NCBI GenBank assembly: GCA_040902845.1
Contig: JBBDWM010000004.1
Location: 1-48,915, forward strand
Origin: JALYNX01 sp040902845
GTDB taxonomy: Bacteria; Actinomycetota; Acidimicrobiia; Spongiisociales; ZC4RG35
Length of the DNA: 48,915 nt
Direction: 5' to 3'
Below the pieces are notes generated by a model. The model was not told the origin of the DNA and made no database searches. It saw nothing but the letters and a program-made list of their open reading frames with translations. Positions 9,205 through 18,366 of this stretch are shown in pieces (position 1 is the stretch's first letter; every line of letters starts with the position of its first letter). The position numbers were made by a program, and so were the translations under genes.

Positions 9205-10359
9205 ATGCTCCGCGCTGTTTCTCTGATTGCCCAGTCGCTGTTGCTTTGGCTCGCGGGCTACAACGCGGTTACCGCACTCTGGGGATGGCGAAATCGCGTG
9301 CCCGCGCCGAAGGGCGTCAGACAACGAAAGCTCAGGGTGGTCATCCCCGCCCACGACGAGGAGGCGGTGATCGGCCGAGTCCTTGGAGATCTGGCCGCCT
9401 CCGATTATCCCCTCGAGAAGGTGAGCCTCTGGGTATTGGCGGATCGATGCACGGACATGACGATCGACGTCGCGTCGGGAGCTGGCGCGCATGTAGCCGA
9501 TCGGCATGACGGAGCCTCGGGGAAGGGAGCGGCTCTCGCCTGGTACCTGGGACGGCACCCCCTTGCCCCCGACGAGAGTCTGGTGGTGTTCGACGCCGAC
9601 AACCGGGTCGGCCCGGATGTGCTGGGCAGGGTCGCCGACGAGCTCGACGCCGGCCACGGCGCGGTCCAGTGCTACCTCGACGTCGTCAACCCGGATGACT
9701 CGCTGCTTGCCGAGGCATCGGCCCTTTCCTACTGGGCCGGAAACCGGATGGTGCAACTGGCTCGTTCCAATCTCGGTTGGTCCGCCGATCTGGGTGGCAC
9801 CGGGATGGCGTTCTCAGCGGACCTGGTCGAGGAGGTTGGCGGTTTCGGGGATTCGCTGACCGAGGATCAAGAGTTCGGGGCCCGAGTGGTCCTAGCGGGT
9901 CGGCGGGTCGAGTGGCTGCACGACGTGAAGGTCCATGACGAGAAGCCGACCTCTCTGGGGGTGACGGTGCGCCAGCGCGCTCGCTGGATGTCAGGGAGGC
10001 GAGCCGCCGGCCGGGCTCACTTCGCCAACCTGCTGCGGGCCGGCAACCCCGCCGCCCTCGACCAGGCACTCCGTCTCGTTCAGCCGGGAAGGATGTTTGT
10101 CGCCCTCATCTCAGGCATACTCACCGCGGTGTCGGCCTTCACCGGATCCTCCTTTCTCCTCCCCTGGCCGGTGTGGGGCACCGCGACGGTTATCCAGGTT
10201 CTGGAGCCACTGCCTTTCCTGGCTCGGGACGGGGTACCTGCACGAAGGCTGTTTCGCTATCCGCTTCTCGTTGTGTTGGCAGCGCTGTGGCTACCGATCC
10301 GGGTGCTCTCCCAAAGGGTGGACGACTGGTACCACACACCCCGCAAAGAGATGGGTTGA
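9205..10359 (+). CDS. Membrane-embedded family 2 glycosyltransferase
   Basis: Probable processive or lipid-acceptor GT2 in the inner membrane, 384 residues. An N-terminal hydrophobic segment (about 5-27) is followed by the catalytic domain: VVIPAHDEE at 45-53, FDADN with the DxD at 130-132, TEDQE at 219-223, and a QxxRW-type motif (Gln257 to Trp261, QRARW) as in cellulose and hyaluronan synthases. About two to three transmembrane helices follow between 295 and 370. No clear ribosome binding site precedes the ATG, and TAACCT lies 10 bp upstream, so the mRNA may be leaderless. It is convergent with the ExoA-like glycosyltransferase. Confidence 0.9.
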   Translation: MLRAVSLIAQSLLLWLAGYNAVTALWGWRNRVPAPKGVRQRKLRVVIPAHDEEAVIGRVLGDLAASDYPLEKVSLWVLADRCTDMTIDVASGAGAHVADRHDGASGKGAALAWYLGRHPLAPDESLVVFDADNRVGPDVLGRVADELDAGHGAVQCYLDVVNPDDSLLAEASALSYWAGNRMVQLARSNLGWSADLGGTGMAFSADLVEEVGGFGDSLTEDQEFGARVVLAGRRVEWLHDVKVHDEKPTSLGVTVRQRARWMSGRRAAGRAHFANLLRAGNPAALDQALRLVQPGRMFVALISGILTAVSAFTGSSFLLPWPVWGTATVIQVLEPLPFLARDGVPARRLFRYPLLVVLAALWLPIRVLSQRVDDWYHTPRKEMG

Positions 10360-10383
10360 AGATCTCGCTCCTGAGTTCAATCG

Positions 10384-11376
10384 TCAGTCGCGGGTAGGGC
10401 GTTCGGACCCAGGCCCGCTGATCAGGCCCCCCAACTCCCCCACCCCGTAGGCCAGGTGCATGATCGCTGCCGCCAGGATCACACCGGGCGCGGCCTCGTC
10501 GGCCCTCACCGCCACCCATATCACGAGGAGAAGCCAGAGAGCTGCCACGACGAGCAGCGGGAGCCACACCTGCGTCACCACGCCGACCAGGGTCAGGAGG
10601 ATGAGTCCGAGCACGAGAGCGAGCGGTGCCAACGGTCGCCACGAGGGAAGCGAGCCGTTCCGCCACAACATCTCGGCCTTGCCCAACCCGTAACGGAAGT
10701 ACTGACGCCAGAGGGCACCGGGATGGTCACGTGGGGTGTACTCGGAGACGATCGAAGGATCGACATAGACCTTTTGCCCGCCTCGACGCCAGCGGAAGTA
10801 GAAGTCGGCGTCCTCCGAGGTCCCCGAAGGAAAGGGGCGAAACCCCCCAAGGGCCTGGAACGACTCCCGCCGCATCGCTCCGAGATAGACGGTGTCCACT
10901 TCTTCTCGGGTCACCGAATGATGGAAGCGTCCCGGGCCCATGGTCAGCGGGCTTTTCATGGCGGCGGCCACCGCCCGCCCGAAGTTGGTCCTGCCTACCG
11001 GGTACATCCGCCCGCCCACGGCACCCCCGGTCTCCTTGAGAACATCGACCGAGGCGCGTACATAGTCGGGGGCGTAGGAAGTGTGTCCGTCAGCCCTGAT
11101 CAGGACCTCTCCGGTGGCCTTCTCCGCGGCGAGGTTCAATCCGTGGGCCTGACGCCGCCCCGGGTTGGGGACGACGATGAGACGTCCGTCCTTGGCCGCC
11201 CACTGCTCCAGCTTCTCCACGGTCCCGTCGTCGGAGCCGCCATCGGCGACGACGACTTCGATCGGGCCGGTGTAATCCTGGCTCAACAGGTCGAAGACAA
11301 CCCGATCGATGAACTCGACCTCGTTGAGAACGGCCAGGATGACTGATACCGACGGCGGTTCAGGCGGGACGGGCAT
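10384..11376 (-). CDS. ExoA-like family 2 glycosyltransferase with C-terminal membrane helices
   Basis: 330 residues. The N-terminal GT2 domain shows VSVILAVLNEVEF, VVVADGGSDDGT and LIRADGHTSY (DxD-like site). Further on, GTSEDADFYFRWRRGG is typical of ExoA/succinoglycan-type transferases. Two or three hydrophobic segments lie between about 245 and 320. The ATG at 11376 overlaps the end of the Wzt-like ATPase gene by 17 bp, making it the third gene of a wzm-wzt-GT operon. It probably elongates or modifies the polymer exported by that transporter. Confidence 0.9.
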   Translation of the reverse strand: MPVPPEPPSVSVILAVLNEVEFIDRVVFDLLSQDYTGPIEVVVADGGSDDGTVEKLEQWAAKDGRLIVVPNPGRRQAHGLNLAAEKATGEVLIRADGHTSYAPDYVRASVDVLKETGGAVGGRMYPVGRTNFGRAVAAAMKSPLTMGPGRFHHSVTREEVDTVYLGAMRRESFQALGGFRPFPSGTSEDADFYFRWRRGGQKVYVDPSIVSEYTPRDHPGALWRQYFRYGLGKAEMLWRNGSLPSWRPLAPLALVLGLILLTLVGVVTQVWLPLLVVAALWLLLVIWVAVRADEAAPGVILAAAIMHLAYGVGELGGLISGPGSERPTRD

Positions 11377-12091
11377 AGGCGTCCACGACTTCGTCGGGAT
11401 CCCCCACCATCACCATACGTCCGTGGTCGAGCCACAGCACCCGATCCGACATCTCCTTCACCGTCGGCATGGTGTGAGAGACGAAGAGGACTGCCGCACC
11501 GGAATCGATCAGACCCCTGATCCTCGCCTTTGACTTCTCCTGAAACGCGGTGTCACCCACCGACAGGACCTCGTCCACCACCAAGACGTCGGGTTCGATG
11601 TCGGTGGCAACCGCAAATCCGAGACGAGCCATCATCCCCGACGAGTAGCTGCGGATCGGAACGTCGATGAAGTCAGTGAGCTCGGCCCACTCCGAGATGG
11701 CATCGACCCGGTCGCGCATATGTGATGGAGTCCGGCCGAGCAGGGTGCCATAGAGAACGATGTTGTCAAAAGCGCTCATTTCCTGATTGAAGCCGGCCCC
11801 CAGCTCGATCATGGGGGCGACCACACCGCGCACCACTATCCGGCCCTCGGTCGGTGGCAACACCCGCGCCACCATCTTCATCAGAGTGCTCTTGCCGGCG
11901 CCATTGGGACCGATCACCCCCAGCACCTCCCCCGGGCTCAGAGAGAAGCTGACGTCTCTCACGGCCCAGAAATCCTCGCGCGTCACTTTGCGCTTAACCA
12001 TGTTGATGGCGAACTCCTTCATCGTGCCCGCCCGGTCCCGGGTCAGCCGGTAGGCCAACGAGACACCGGCTGCCTGTACGGCGACGGTCAC
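11360..12091 (-). CDS. wzt: ABC-2 polysaccharide exporter ATPase (Wzt/TagH type)
   Basis: Energises export of a surface polysaccharide together with the adjacent permease. The GTG at 12091 overlaps the permease stop (GTGA) and is preferred over an ATG 14 codons upstream. Walker A GPNGAGKST starts at 61; then come a Q-loop region GAGFNQEM, the ABC signature SYSSGM, Walker B VLVVDEVLSVGD and the H-loop SHTM. At 243 residues it lacks the C-terminal carbohydrate-binding domain of long Wzt proteins, suggesting export without chain-terminal recognition, as in teichoic acid-type exporters. Confidence 0.93.
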   Translation of the reverse strand: MTVAVQAAGVSLAYRLTRDRAGTMKEFAINMVKRKVTREDFWAVRDVSFSLSPGEVLGVIGPNGAGKSTLMKMVARVLPPTEGRIVVRGVVAPMIELGAGFNQEMSAFDNIVLYGTLLGRTPSHMRDRVDAISEWAELTDFIDVPIRSYSSGMMARLGFAVATDIEPDVLVVDEVLSVGDTAFQEKSKARIRGLIDSGAAVLFVSHTMPTVKEMSDRVLWLDHGRMVMVGDPDEVVDAYARPA

Positions 12092-12918
12092 AGCACGACC
12101 ACCAGGTTCTTCCAAGACTTGGTGAAGACCCACACGCCGACCAGGAGGATGACCACTGAGCTGCCGACCATCACCACGAAAGTCCAGGTAGGGGCGAAGG
12201 CACCCTCGTAAATGAACCCACGGAAGATGGTGAGATAGGAGTAGAGGGGGTTGGCATAGATGAGAGGCAGGAACTTCTCGGGGATGAACGAGATCGGGTA
12301 GAAGGTGGGGGTGAGATAGCCGATGAGCTGGGTCAATACGGCGGTCAGATCGAGGACGTCGTAGAAGTAGACCGCAGCAGAGGCCACCAGGAGACCGAGC
12401 CCGGCGACCATCAGCAGCATGAAGAAGGCCGGTATCGGAACCAGGAGCACCGTCCAGGGGATGCCCACACCGGTGATCAACTGGATGACGAGCAACGGGA
12501 TCAGGCTGATCCCAAAGTTGACCAATGCGGCCACCGACGCCGCCATCGAGAACACCTCGGCTGGGACGTACACCTTGGAGAGGACCGAGGCGCTGTTGAC
12601 GATGGAGGAACCGGTGGCGATCACTCCTTGCGAGAAGAAGGTGATGAACAGGATCCCGGAGAGAAGATAGGCGATATAGGGGACGTCACCCTCCATTTCG
12701 AAACGAAAGAACTGACTGAAGACGATCCAGAGGACGGTTGTCGTGAGCAGCGGGTTGAGCAGGGTCCACCACACCCCGAGAGTCGACCTCTTGTAGCGCA
12801 CCGTCAGATCGCGGGTGACGAGCAGCTTCAACAGACCCCGGTACGCCCAGAGATTGGTCAGCTCTGTCGCAATCGGGCGGCGGGGTTGATCTGAGTCGTA
12901 GAGGTAGGTCGAGGTCAT
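12088..12918 (-). CDS. wzm: ABC-2 polysaccharide exporter permease (Wzm/TagG type)
   Basis: Inner-membrane permease of 276 residues with about six transmembrane helices. The cytoplasmic N-terminus contains VTRDLTVRYKRSTLGVWW, the interface helix typical of ABC-2 O-antigen and teichoic acid permeases, followed by LNPLL. Later PTFYPISFIPE and NPLYSYLTIFR match the family's C-terminal half. It leads the wzm-wzt-GT operon and is divergent from the methyltransferase at 13062, with 143 bp between them. Confidence 0.93.
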   Translation of the reverse strand: MTSTYLYDSDQPRRPIATELTNLWAYRGLLKLLVTRDLTVRYKRSTLGVWWTLLNPLLTTTVLWIVFSQFFRFEMEGDVPYIAYLLSGILFITFFSQGVIATGSSIVNSASVLSKVYVPAEVFSMAASVAALVNFGISLIPLLVIQLITGVGIPWTVLLVPIPAFFMLLMVAGLGLLVASAAVYFYDVLDLTAVLTQLIGYLTPTFYPISFIPEKFLPLIYANPLYSYLTIFRGFIYEGAFAPTWTFVVMVGSSVVILLVGVWVFTKSWKNLVVVL

Positions 12919-13061
12919 GTCGAGCCGGGGAGATCAGGAGATTCCTGTGGATCGCCCCGACGGAGCAGGGTAGTAGCAAGGGGGCCGCTTCCATGATTTC
13001 CCGAATGGCTACCGGGCCAAACGACGGAAGTTGACACGCCGCTCATCTACGGTTCGAACCG

Positions 13062-13646
13062 ATGAGCGCCGATCGCGACTACACCGCCCGTCTCGAGCAG
13101 GAAACGGGCAAGCGCTGGAAGCGGCTGCTCGGGGTCCAGGCGCCCTACAGCCGTCACATCAGAAGGGTGGTCGAAGGCCGGGTGCTCGACATCGGCTGTG
13201 GGATCGGGCGCAACCTCCAGCATCTCGACGGTCATGGCGTGGGAGTCGACATCAACCCGTATTCGATCGAGGTGGCCCGTCAGCAGGGTCTCACCGCGTA
13301 CACCAACGAAGAGTTCGAATCCAGCCCCGACGCAATACCGAGCGCCTACGACAGCCTGCTCATCGCCCACGTCCTCGAGCACATGATCCCCGCAGCGGCC
13401 TCTGATCTCCTCGGCTCGTACCTGCCCTACCTCCGCCCAGGGGGTCGGGTGGTGATCATCGTCCCCCAAGAAGCCGGGTTCAGGTCGGATGCGACCCACG
13501 TGACCTTTCTCGACCTTGCGGACATCGCCGCATTCGAGGCTGCACATGGGCTGTCCCGGGAGCGTGGCTACTCATTTCCCCTCCCCCGATTCACCGGTCG
13601 TGTCTTCACCCACAACGAGACGGTGGCCCTTTCCCGAAAGCCATGA
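13062..13646 (+). CDS. SAM-dependent class I methyltransferase
   Basis: A 194-residue soluble methyltransferase. Motif I is VLDIGCGIGRNLQHL (about 44-58), motif II is GVDINPYSIEVA, and LLIAHVLEHM is the post-motif region of UbiE/BioC-like enzymes; PGGRVVIIVPQE follows. The neighbourhood suggests methylation of a surface glycan or its precursor, but the substrate is unknown. TTGACA at 13031-13036 might be a -35 element, without a good -10 partner. The gene ends 60 bp before a VapB antitoxin gene. Confidence 0.85.
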   Translation: MSADRDYTARLEQETGKRWKRLLGVQAPYSRHIRRVVEGRVLDIGCGIGRNLQHLDGHGVGVDINPYSIEVARQQGLTAYTNEEFESSPDAIPSAYDSLLIAHVLEHMIPAAASDLLGSYLPYLRPGGRVVIIVPQEAGFRSDATHVTFLDLADIAAFEAAHGLSRERGYSFPLPRFTGRVFTHNETVALSRKP

Positions 13647-13706
13647 GCCGCTGACCACTTGCAAATCGACAGTGACACATGCAGAATGCATGGGGTGGCG
13701 GTTTCG

Positions 13707-13931
13707 ATGACTATCAGAGACATTCCAGATGAAACAAGAGATGAGCTGGCCGCGCGTGCTAGACGAAGTGGCCGCTCCCTCCAGGAGTATCTCCGCGGAG
13801 AGTTGATCGCGCTGGCCCGCAAACCCGACATGAAAACCGTGCTCGCCCGGGTCGAGGCACGCCTTCAGGCGACCGGATCGACTCTCTCGGCAGAAAAGAT
13901 CCTGGAGTATCGCGACGCCGACCGTCGGTGA
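13707..13931 (+). CDS. vapB: VapB-type antitoxin, FitA-like ribbon-helix-helix
   Basis: A 74-residue RHH protein reading MTIRDIPDETRDELAARA with GRSLQEYLRGEL, the FitA/VapB pattern in which the N-terminal strand binds DNA and the C-terminal tail blocks the PIN toxin. The ATG at 13707 is chosen because GGGGTGG lies eight bases upstream; an ATG at 13686 has no such site. It overlaps the toxin gene by four bases (GTGA) and should repress its own operon. Confidence 0.85.
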   Translation: MTIRDIPDETRDELAARARRSGRSLQEYLRGELIALARKPDMKTVLARVEARLQATGSTLSAEKILEYRDADRR

Positions 13932-14323
13932 CGCTCGTCGTCGACGCATCTGTTGTGGCAGCCGCGCTGGTCGATTCGACGTCTCGAGGAATATGGGCCA
14001 GGGATCGCTTACGAGAAGGCGAGTTGGCCGCGCCCCATCTGATGCCTGCTGAGGTGTCCAGCGTGCTCCGTCGAACCGAGCGGTCGGGAGAGTTGTCCAC
14101 GAACATCGTTGCTGTCGCCCATGCCGACCTCCTCGATCTGTCGGTGGAGCTCTTCTCCTTCGAGCCCTATGCCGATCGGGTCTGGCAACTGCGAGACAAC
14201 GTCACCGTCTACGACGCCTGGTATGTCGCCCTGGCCGAGACATTGGGTACGAGCCTGGCCACCCTGGACCGACGGCTTGCAACCGCAGCCGGTCCGACCT
14301 GCGGTTTCGAGACCCCACCCTGA
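13928..14323 (+). CDS. vapC: VapC-type PIN-domain ribonuclease toxin
   Basis: A 131-residue PIN domain. The acidic metal-binding set is complete: Asp6 (VVDAS), Glu42 (MPAEV), Asp96 (VYDAWYVALAE) and Asp114. VapC proteins cleave RNA, often tRNA or rRNA, when released from VapB. The GTG start overlaps the antitoxin stop. It sits within the surface-polysaccharide genes and is unrelated in detail to the second VapC at 18564. Confidence 0.9.
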   Translation: MTLVVDASVVAAALVDSTSRGIWARDRLREGELAAPHLMPAEVSSVLRRTERSGELSTNIVAVAHADLLDLSVELFSFEPYADRVWQLRDNVTVYDAWYVALAETLGTSLATLDRRLATAAGPTCGFETPP

Positions 14324-14378
14324 CCTGCTGACCGGAGGGCACCCCTCCCAGTATCCGCTTCACCCTTATCCTCCCGCT

Positions 14379-15731
14379 GTGCGTCTCCCCCGCCCTGCGC
14401 TCCCACCCTGGCTGCTCGCCGGCACGGCCGTCCTGCCCGTCTTCGTCTGGTGGCTCGGCTGGCATCCCGGGTTCGCCTCGAGCGACACCATCGACCAGTT
14501 CGGGCAGGTGGCGAGCGGCGTCTATTTCGACCATCACCCGGCCATCCACAGCCTCTATCTCAACATCCTCAGCCTGGGTGGGGCCCAACCAGGGCTGGTC
14601 ACCCTTTTCCAGCTCCTCGTGCTCGGGGTCCTGCTCGGCTATGCCGCACGGTGGCTGGTCGAAGCCGGGGTGCCCGTCTGGCTCGCAGTCGGCGCCGCCT
14701 GGCTCCTTGGGCTCTCCCCCGCCGTCGCCCCGACCACTCTCGCCCTGTGGAAGGACGTCCCGTTCGCCCTGCTGATGCTTTGGGCGTGGGTGGAGCTGCT
14801 CGCCCTCGCCGTCGACCCCGAACGGGCAAACCGACCCTGGCCGGCGGTGCGGCTCGGGCTCGCCCTGGCCGGGGTGTGGATGCTCCGGGGCAATGGGCCG
14901 ATCACGGTGCTACCGGTGCTCCTGGTCCTGGCCTGGGTCTACCGTCGTCACCTGCGCCTGATCGGGATCACGCTGAGCACCACGGTCATGACCGTGGTCC
15001 TCATCGTCTGGCCCTTGTATTCGATCGTCGACGTCCAGGGCTCCGCCATCGACCCGGCCCAGGTCTTCCTCCCCGATGTGGCCGCCTCGTTCAACGATGA
15101 GCCGGAGACTTTCAGCCCGGCTGATATCGATCTGATGGAGGCAGTGGCCCCGCTCAGGATCTGGACCGATCGCTACGACTGCTCCGACAGCACTCCGCTG
15201 CTCTTCGACCCGGAGTTCAACCAGGCACCGGTTCGGGAATCACCCAGGAAGTACCTGCGTCTCGAGATCAATGTCCTGTTCCGCGACTTCGACTCGGTGC
15301 TGGCGCACCGCCTCTGTGTCGCCAACTTCGTCTACGCCCCGGCCCAGCCCGCCAACGCCTACTTCCATCGTCCGCCCTACGACATCCCACCCAACACGGT
15401 CGGGCTGGCCCGCGATCCCCTAGCCGGATGGGCCTTCGACCTGACAGACCGGATATGGCGCTGGGCTGAGATCGACAGCCGGCTCTGGCTCACCTGGCGC
15501 CCAGCCATCCTCCTGCTAACGGCGCTGTCCGCCGTGGTCGTCTTCGCCTTCCGAGCCCGACGATTTCTCCTCCCCTCCACCGTGCTGGTGGCGCACACCC
15601 TGAACATCGCCGCCACCTCACCGGCCCAAGAATTCAGATACGCATACCCGGTCTATCTGATCGCCGCTCTCACCCTCACCCTGCTCTGGCCTGTGGTCCG
15701 GCGCAGCGCAGAGCTCGCCGAAGAACAATGA
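14379..15731 (+). CDS. Polytopic membrane protein, possible surface-glycan enzyme
   Basis: The GTG at 14379 gives 450 residues reading VRLPRPALPPWLL; earlier codons in this frame only shadow the VapC gene. Roughly eight to ten hydrophobic segments occur, split by a large loop of about 130 residues near the middle. GFASSDTIDQFGQV with DHHPAIHSL in the first loop recalls the HP-rich lumenal loops of GT-C enzymes and DUF6020-like proteins. A role in glycan transfer or polymerisation is inferred from context only. A Leu/Ala/Pro-rich composition without frameshift supports a real gene. Confidence 0.75.
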   Translation: MRLPRPALPPWLLAGTAVLPVFVWWLGWHPGFASSDTIDQFGQVASGVYFDHHPAIHSLYLNILSLGGAQPGLVTLFQLLVLGVLLGYAARWLVEAGVPVWLAVGAAWLLGLSPAVAPTTLALWKDVPFALLMLWAWVELLALAVDPERANRPWPAVRLGLALAGVWMLRGNGPITVLPVLLVLAWVYRRHLRLIGITLSTTVMTVVLIVWPLYSIVDVQGSAIDPAQVFLPDVAASFNDEPETFSPADIDLMEAVAPLRIWTDRYDCSDSTPLLFDPEFNQAPVRESPRKYLRLEINVLFRDFDSVLAHRLCVANFVYAPAQPANAYFHRPPYDIPPNTVGLARDPLAGWAFDLTDRIWRWAEIDSRLWLTWRPAILLLTALSAVVVFAFRARRFLLPSTVLVAHTLNIAATSPAQEFRYAYPVYLIAALTLTLLWPVVRRSAELAEEQ

Positions 15732-15831
15732 CCAGGTGGGGTGTCCGTCTTCGAGGTATGTGCCTCGTCCGATTTGGGCATTAACGTCCTGCGCGCGCTC
15801 CGTGGTGACAGACCGCAATAGGACTGGCACC

Positions 15832-18246
15832 GTGCCAACGAGGAGAGATCAGCTGGCGACTAGAAGTTTTTCAGCGGCGACCCGAGGTCGCTTGCATCCG
15901 GCACGGGTGCTACGGGAGCGACGTCTGCTGCTTGCCCTGATTGCATTGATGGTGATCCTCGCCGTAGTGGTTGGTATCTCCAACCGGGCTGAGGCCGCCG
16001 ATCAGACGCTGAACTCAGGCAACTACCCCGCCGGATTCACCGTGCCAGCCGGTCAAACTTGGGCCCTAAACCCCGGCGCCAACACCACCATCACCTCAGG
16101 TGGCAACATCATCGTCCTGGGGACCCTCGAGTTGAAACCGGCCAACGGCAACGTCGAGCACCTCATTCAGTTCACCGGGATCAACGAGTCCAACTTCGTT
16201 GGGGGTGGCATGGATGTCCTCAGTTCCGACGTCGGGCTTTGGGTGATGGGAGGCGGTCGAATCGTCCTCGAAGGGGAGTCGAAGCCCGCCTGGTCCTACA
16301 CGTGGCAATCATCGTGGGCAGGCGACGAAGTCCGTGCCGCGCCCAACACGCCCGGCAACTACTCGAACTTTCCACTCGTCACCTCGACGCCGCCAAACAA
16401 CGCCCTGGGCTACAGCACCGAGCTTCTGAACCTCACCCGCAACGTCCGGATCGAGGGAACTCCCGGCGGCTACAGCCATGTCTTCATCAGGTCGACGCAA
16501 CCATCATCGATAAGGAACGCCGCCTTTAGATACATGGCGCCGGATCCTGCCAATCTTCCAGGAAGCGACGACTCCACCGGGCGCTACGGGCTGCATATCC
16601 ACATGTCGATGGACGGAAGTCGGGGCACCGTCGTCGATGGGTTGGTGATCCGCGACACCAAGGGCCACGCCTTCGTTCCCCACGCCTCTCACGGGGTGAC
16701 CTTCCGCAACACCATCGCCTACAACGTCAAAGGCGAGGCCTACTGGTGGGACGACCCGGCGCAGGGGATGATGAACGAAACCGATGACGTGGTGTTCGAC
16801 CATGTCGTCGCCGCCCTGGTCACCCAGGCCAGTGGTGGCAACAACCAACGGCTAACCGGGTTCTATCTCGGAGCCGGGGGCAATCCGGTAATCACCAATT
16901 CGGTGGCAGTCGGTATCCAGAACGAGGGAGGGGCCAACCGCTCCGGGTATCTCTGGCCGGAAGACTCCGAGGGAACCTGGCTCTTCAACAACAATCGGGC
17001 CCACAACAACGACTCCAACGGGATTTTCGTCTGGCAGAACAACGAACTGCCCCACATGATCGACGGCTTCATCGCCTACTACAACCGTCAAGCAGGTGTC
17101 GAGCACGGGGCATATACCAACTCATACGTCTACAAGAACCTGGTCCTGTTGGGCAACGGCTTGGCGGTTCACTCCCATGCCTTGGGAGAGCCTGGAGATG
17201 ACTCGTTCACCGACACCCAGATCTGGTCCAAACTCCAGACCGGCGGCGGCACGCTCCTCATCGACGAGCATGCCCGTCCGCCGGAGAGACCGGTTCGGTT
17301 CGTCGACTGTGACTTTGGCGAGGTGGTTGTCGGAGACAGCGGGGGGCCGGAGCGCAGTCTCTACGACTTCATCCGTTGCGGTCTGGAGCCATCCGACTTC
17401 AACCTGAGCGGTGCCCGCTCCGACTCGGTGTTCAGGGTGCAGCGGAGCAATGGAACCGCCTACGAATTGCGCGGCAATGGTTCGGTGACCTCCATCGGCC
17501 CGTTCTACAGCGGCACCGTACCTGGCGACTTCTCGGGCGAGGTCGGGTTGGTCGACCCGAGCACCGGGGAGTGGCGGCTGAGGAACAAAGCCGGTCAAGT
17601 GACACTGTTTTACTACGGCGTTCCGGGTGACTTCCCGTTCATGGGCGACTGGAACTGCGACGGGGTGGATACCCCAGGCCTCTATCGCCGCTCCGACGCT
17701 TTCGCCTACCTGCGGAATTCGAACAGTCAGGGAAATGCTGATAGGAGGTTCTTCTTCGGTAACCCCTCCGACATCCCTCTCGCCGGAGACTTCAATGGCG
17801 ACGGATGCGACACCGTCTCGATCTACCGTCCCTCAGAGCAACGCTTCTACATCATCAACCAGCTCGGAGCCAACAACGGGGGCCTGGGAGCAGCCGAATA
17901 CTCGTTCCTGTTCGGCAACCCGGGGGACAAACCGTTCGTCGGTGACTTCGACGGGGACGGCATCGACGAGGTGGGATTGCACCGCGAATCAACCGGGCTC
18001 GTCTACTACCGCAACACGCTGACCACCGGCATCGCCGACAACCAGTTCTTCTTCGGAAACCCCGGAGACCGACTCATCGCCGGAGACTGGGGACAGATCG
18101 ACGGGACCGACACCCCCGGACTGTTCCGGCCCTCCAACACCACCCTGTACTTCCGACATTCCAACACCCAAGGCAACGCCGACAGTCAATTCACCTGGGG
18201 CCAACCCAACTGGCTACCCGTCTCAGGAGACTTCGGTCTCGGCTGA
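15832..18246 (+). CDS. Secreted G8/parallel beta-helix protein (CEMIP/TMEM2-like) with C-terminal repeat cassette
   Basis: About 804 residues from the GTG at 15832 (AGGACTGG upstream); a TTG near residue 20 or an earlier ATG at 15736 are alternatives. A hydrophobic signal at 32-50 ends in AEA|ADQ. A G8-like strand region (about 66-125: VPAGQTWALN, NIIVLGTLELKP) leads into a right-handed beta-helix. In that helix LTRNVRIEG, RYGLHIHM and NTIAYNVKGEAY match landmarks of the CEMIP/TMEM2 hyaluronidase family. From about 600 on, four to five repeats of 45-50 residues carry DWNCDGVDTPGLYRRSD-type calcium-loop motifs. It is probably exported and may bind or cut an acidic polysaccharide; activity is not shown. 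Confidence 0.88.
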   Translation: MPTRRDQLATRSFSAATRGRLHPARVLRERRLLLALIALMVILAVVVGISNRAEAADQTLNSGNYPAGFTVPAGQTWALNPGANTTITSGGNIIVLGTLELKPANGNVEHLIQFTGINESNFVGGGMDVLSSDVGLWVMGGGRIVLEGESKPAWSYTWQSSWAGDEVRAAPNTPGNYSNFPLVTSTPPNNALGYSTELLNLTRNVRIEGTPGGYSHVFIRSTQPSSIRNAAFRYMAPDPANLPGSDDSTGRYGLHIHMSMDGSRGTVVDGLVIRDTKGHAFVPHASHGVTFRNTIAYNVKGEAYWWDDPAQGMMNETDDVVFDHVVAALVTQASGGNNQRLTGFYLGAGGNPVITNSVAVGIQNEGGANRSGYLWPEDSEGTWLFNNNRAHNNDSNGIFVWQNNELPHMIDGFIAYYNRQAGVEHGAYTNSYVYKNLVLLGNGLAVHSHALGEPGDDSFTDTQIWSKLQTGGGTLLIDEHARPPERPVRFVDCDFGEVVVGDSGGPERSLYDFIRCGLEPSDFNLSGARSDSVFRVQRSNGTAYELRGNGSVTSIGPFYSGTVPGDFSGEVGLVDPSTGEWRLRNKAGQVTLFYYGVPGDFPFMGDWNCDGVDTPGLYRRSDAFAYLRNSNSQGNADRRFFFGNPSDIPLAGDFNGDGCDTVSIYRPSEQRFYIINQLGANNGGLGAAEYSFLFGNPGDKPFVGDFDGDGIDEVGLHRESTGLVYYRNTLTTGIADNQFFFGNPGDRLIAGDWGQIDGTDTPGLFRPSNTTLYFRHSNTQGNADSQFTWGQPNWLPVSGDFGLG

Positions 18247-18326
18247 CCCTTCAACCCTGGTCAAATCCCGACCAGATGGTCAGTCGGCCCCGCCCGGCCG
18301 CCACCACCGGTCTGGCGGGCGGGAGG

Positions 18327-18358
18327 GTATATACGACTCAGAGCCAACCATATATACT
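18327..18358 (+). promoter_or_regulatory. Candidate vapBC promoter with paired TATATAC operator half-sites
   Basis: GTATATAC at 18327-18334 (self-palindromic) and ATATATAC at 18350-18357 are spaced 23 bp start to start, about two helical turns. TATACT at 18353-18358 is a good -10 and would place the transcript start within a few bases of the ATG at 18367, giving a leaderless mRNA. VapB proteins commonly bind such AT-rich palindromes in GC-rich DNA. No strong -35 is visible. Confidence 0.45.
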
Positions 18359-18366
18359 GGGTGGAC

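Noticed and set aside
13031..13061. Promoter for the methyltransferase from TTGACA
   Set aside because: No TANNNT element lies at 16-19 bp; the only candidate, TACGGT, is 11 bp away.
14109..14378. N-terminal extension of the polytopic membrane protein
   Set aside because: The extra 90 codons run over the VapC gene in another frame and read as Ser/Pro/Trp-rich nonsense; the GTG at 14379 follows the VapC stop cleanly.
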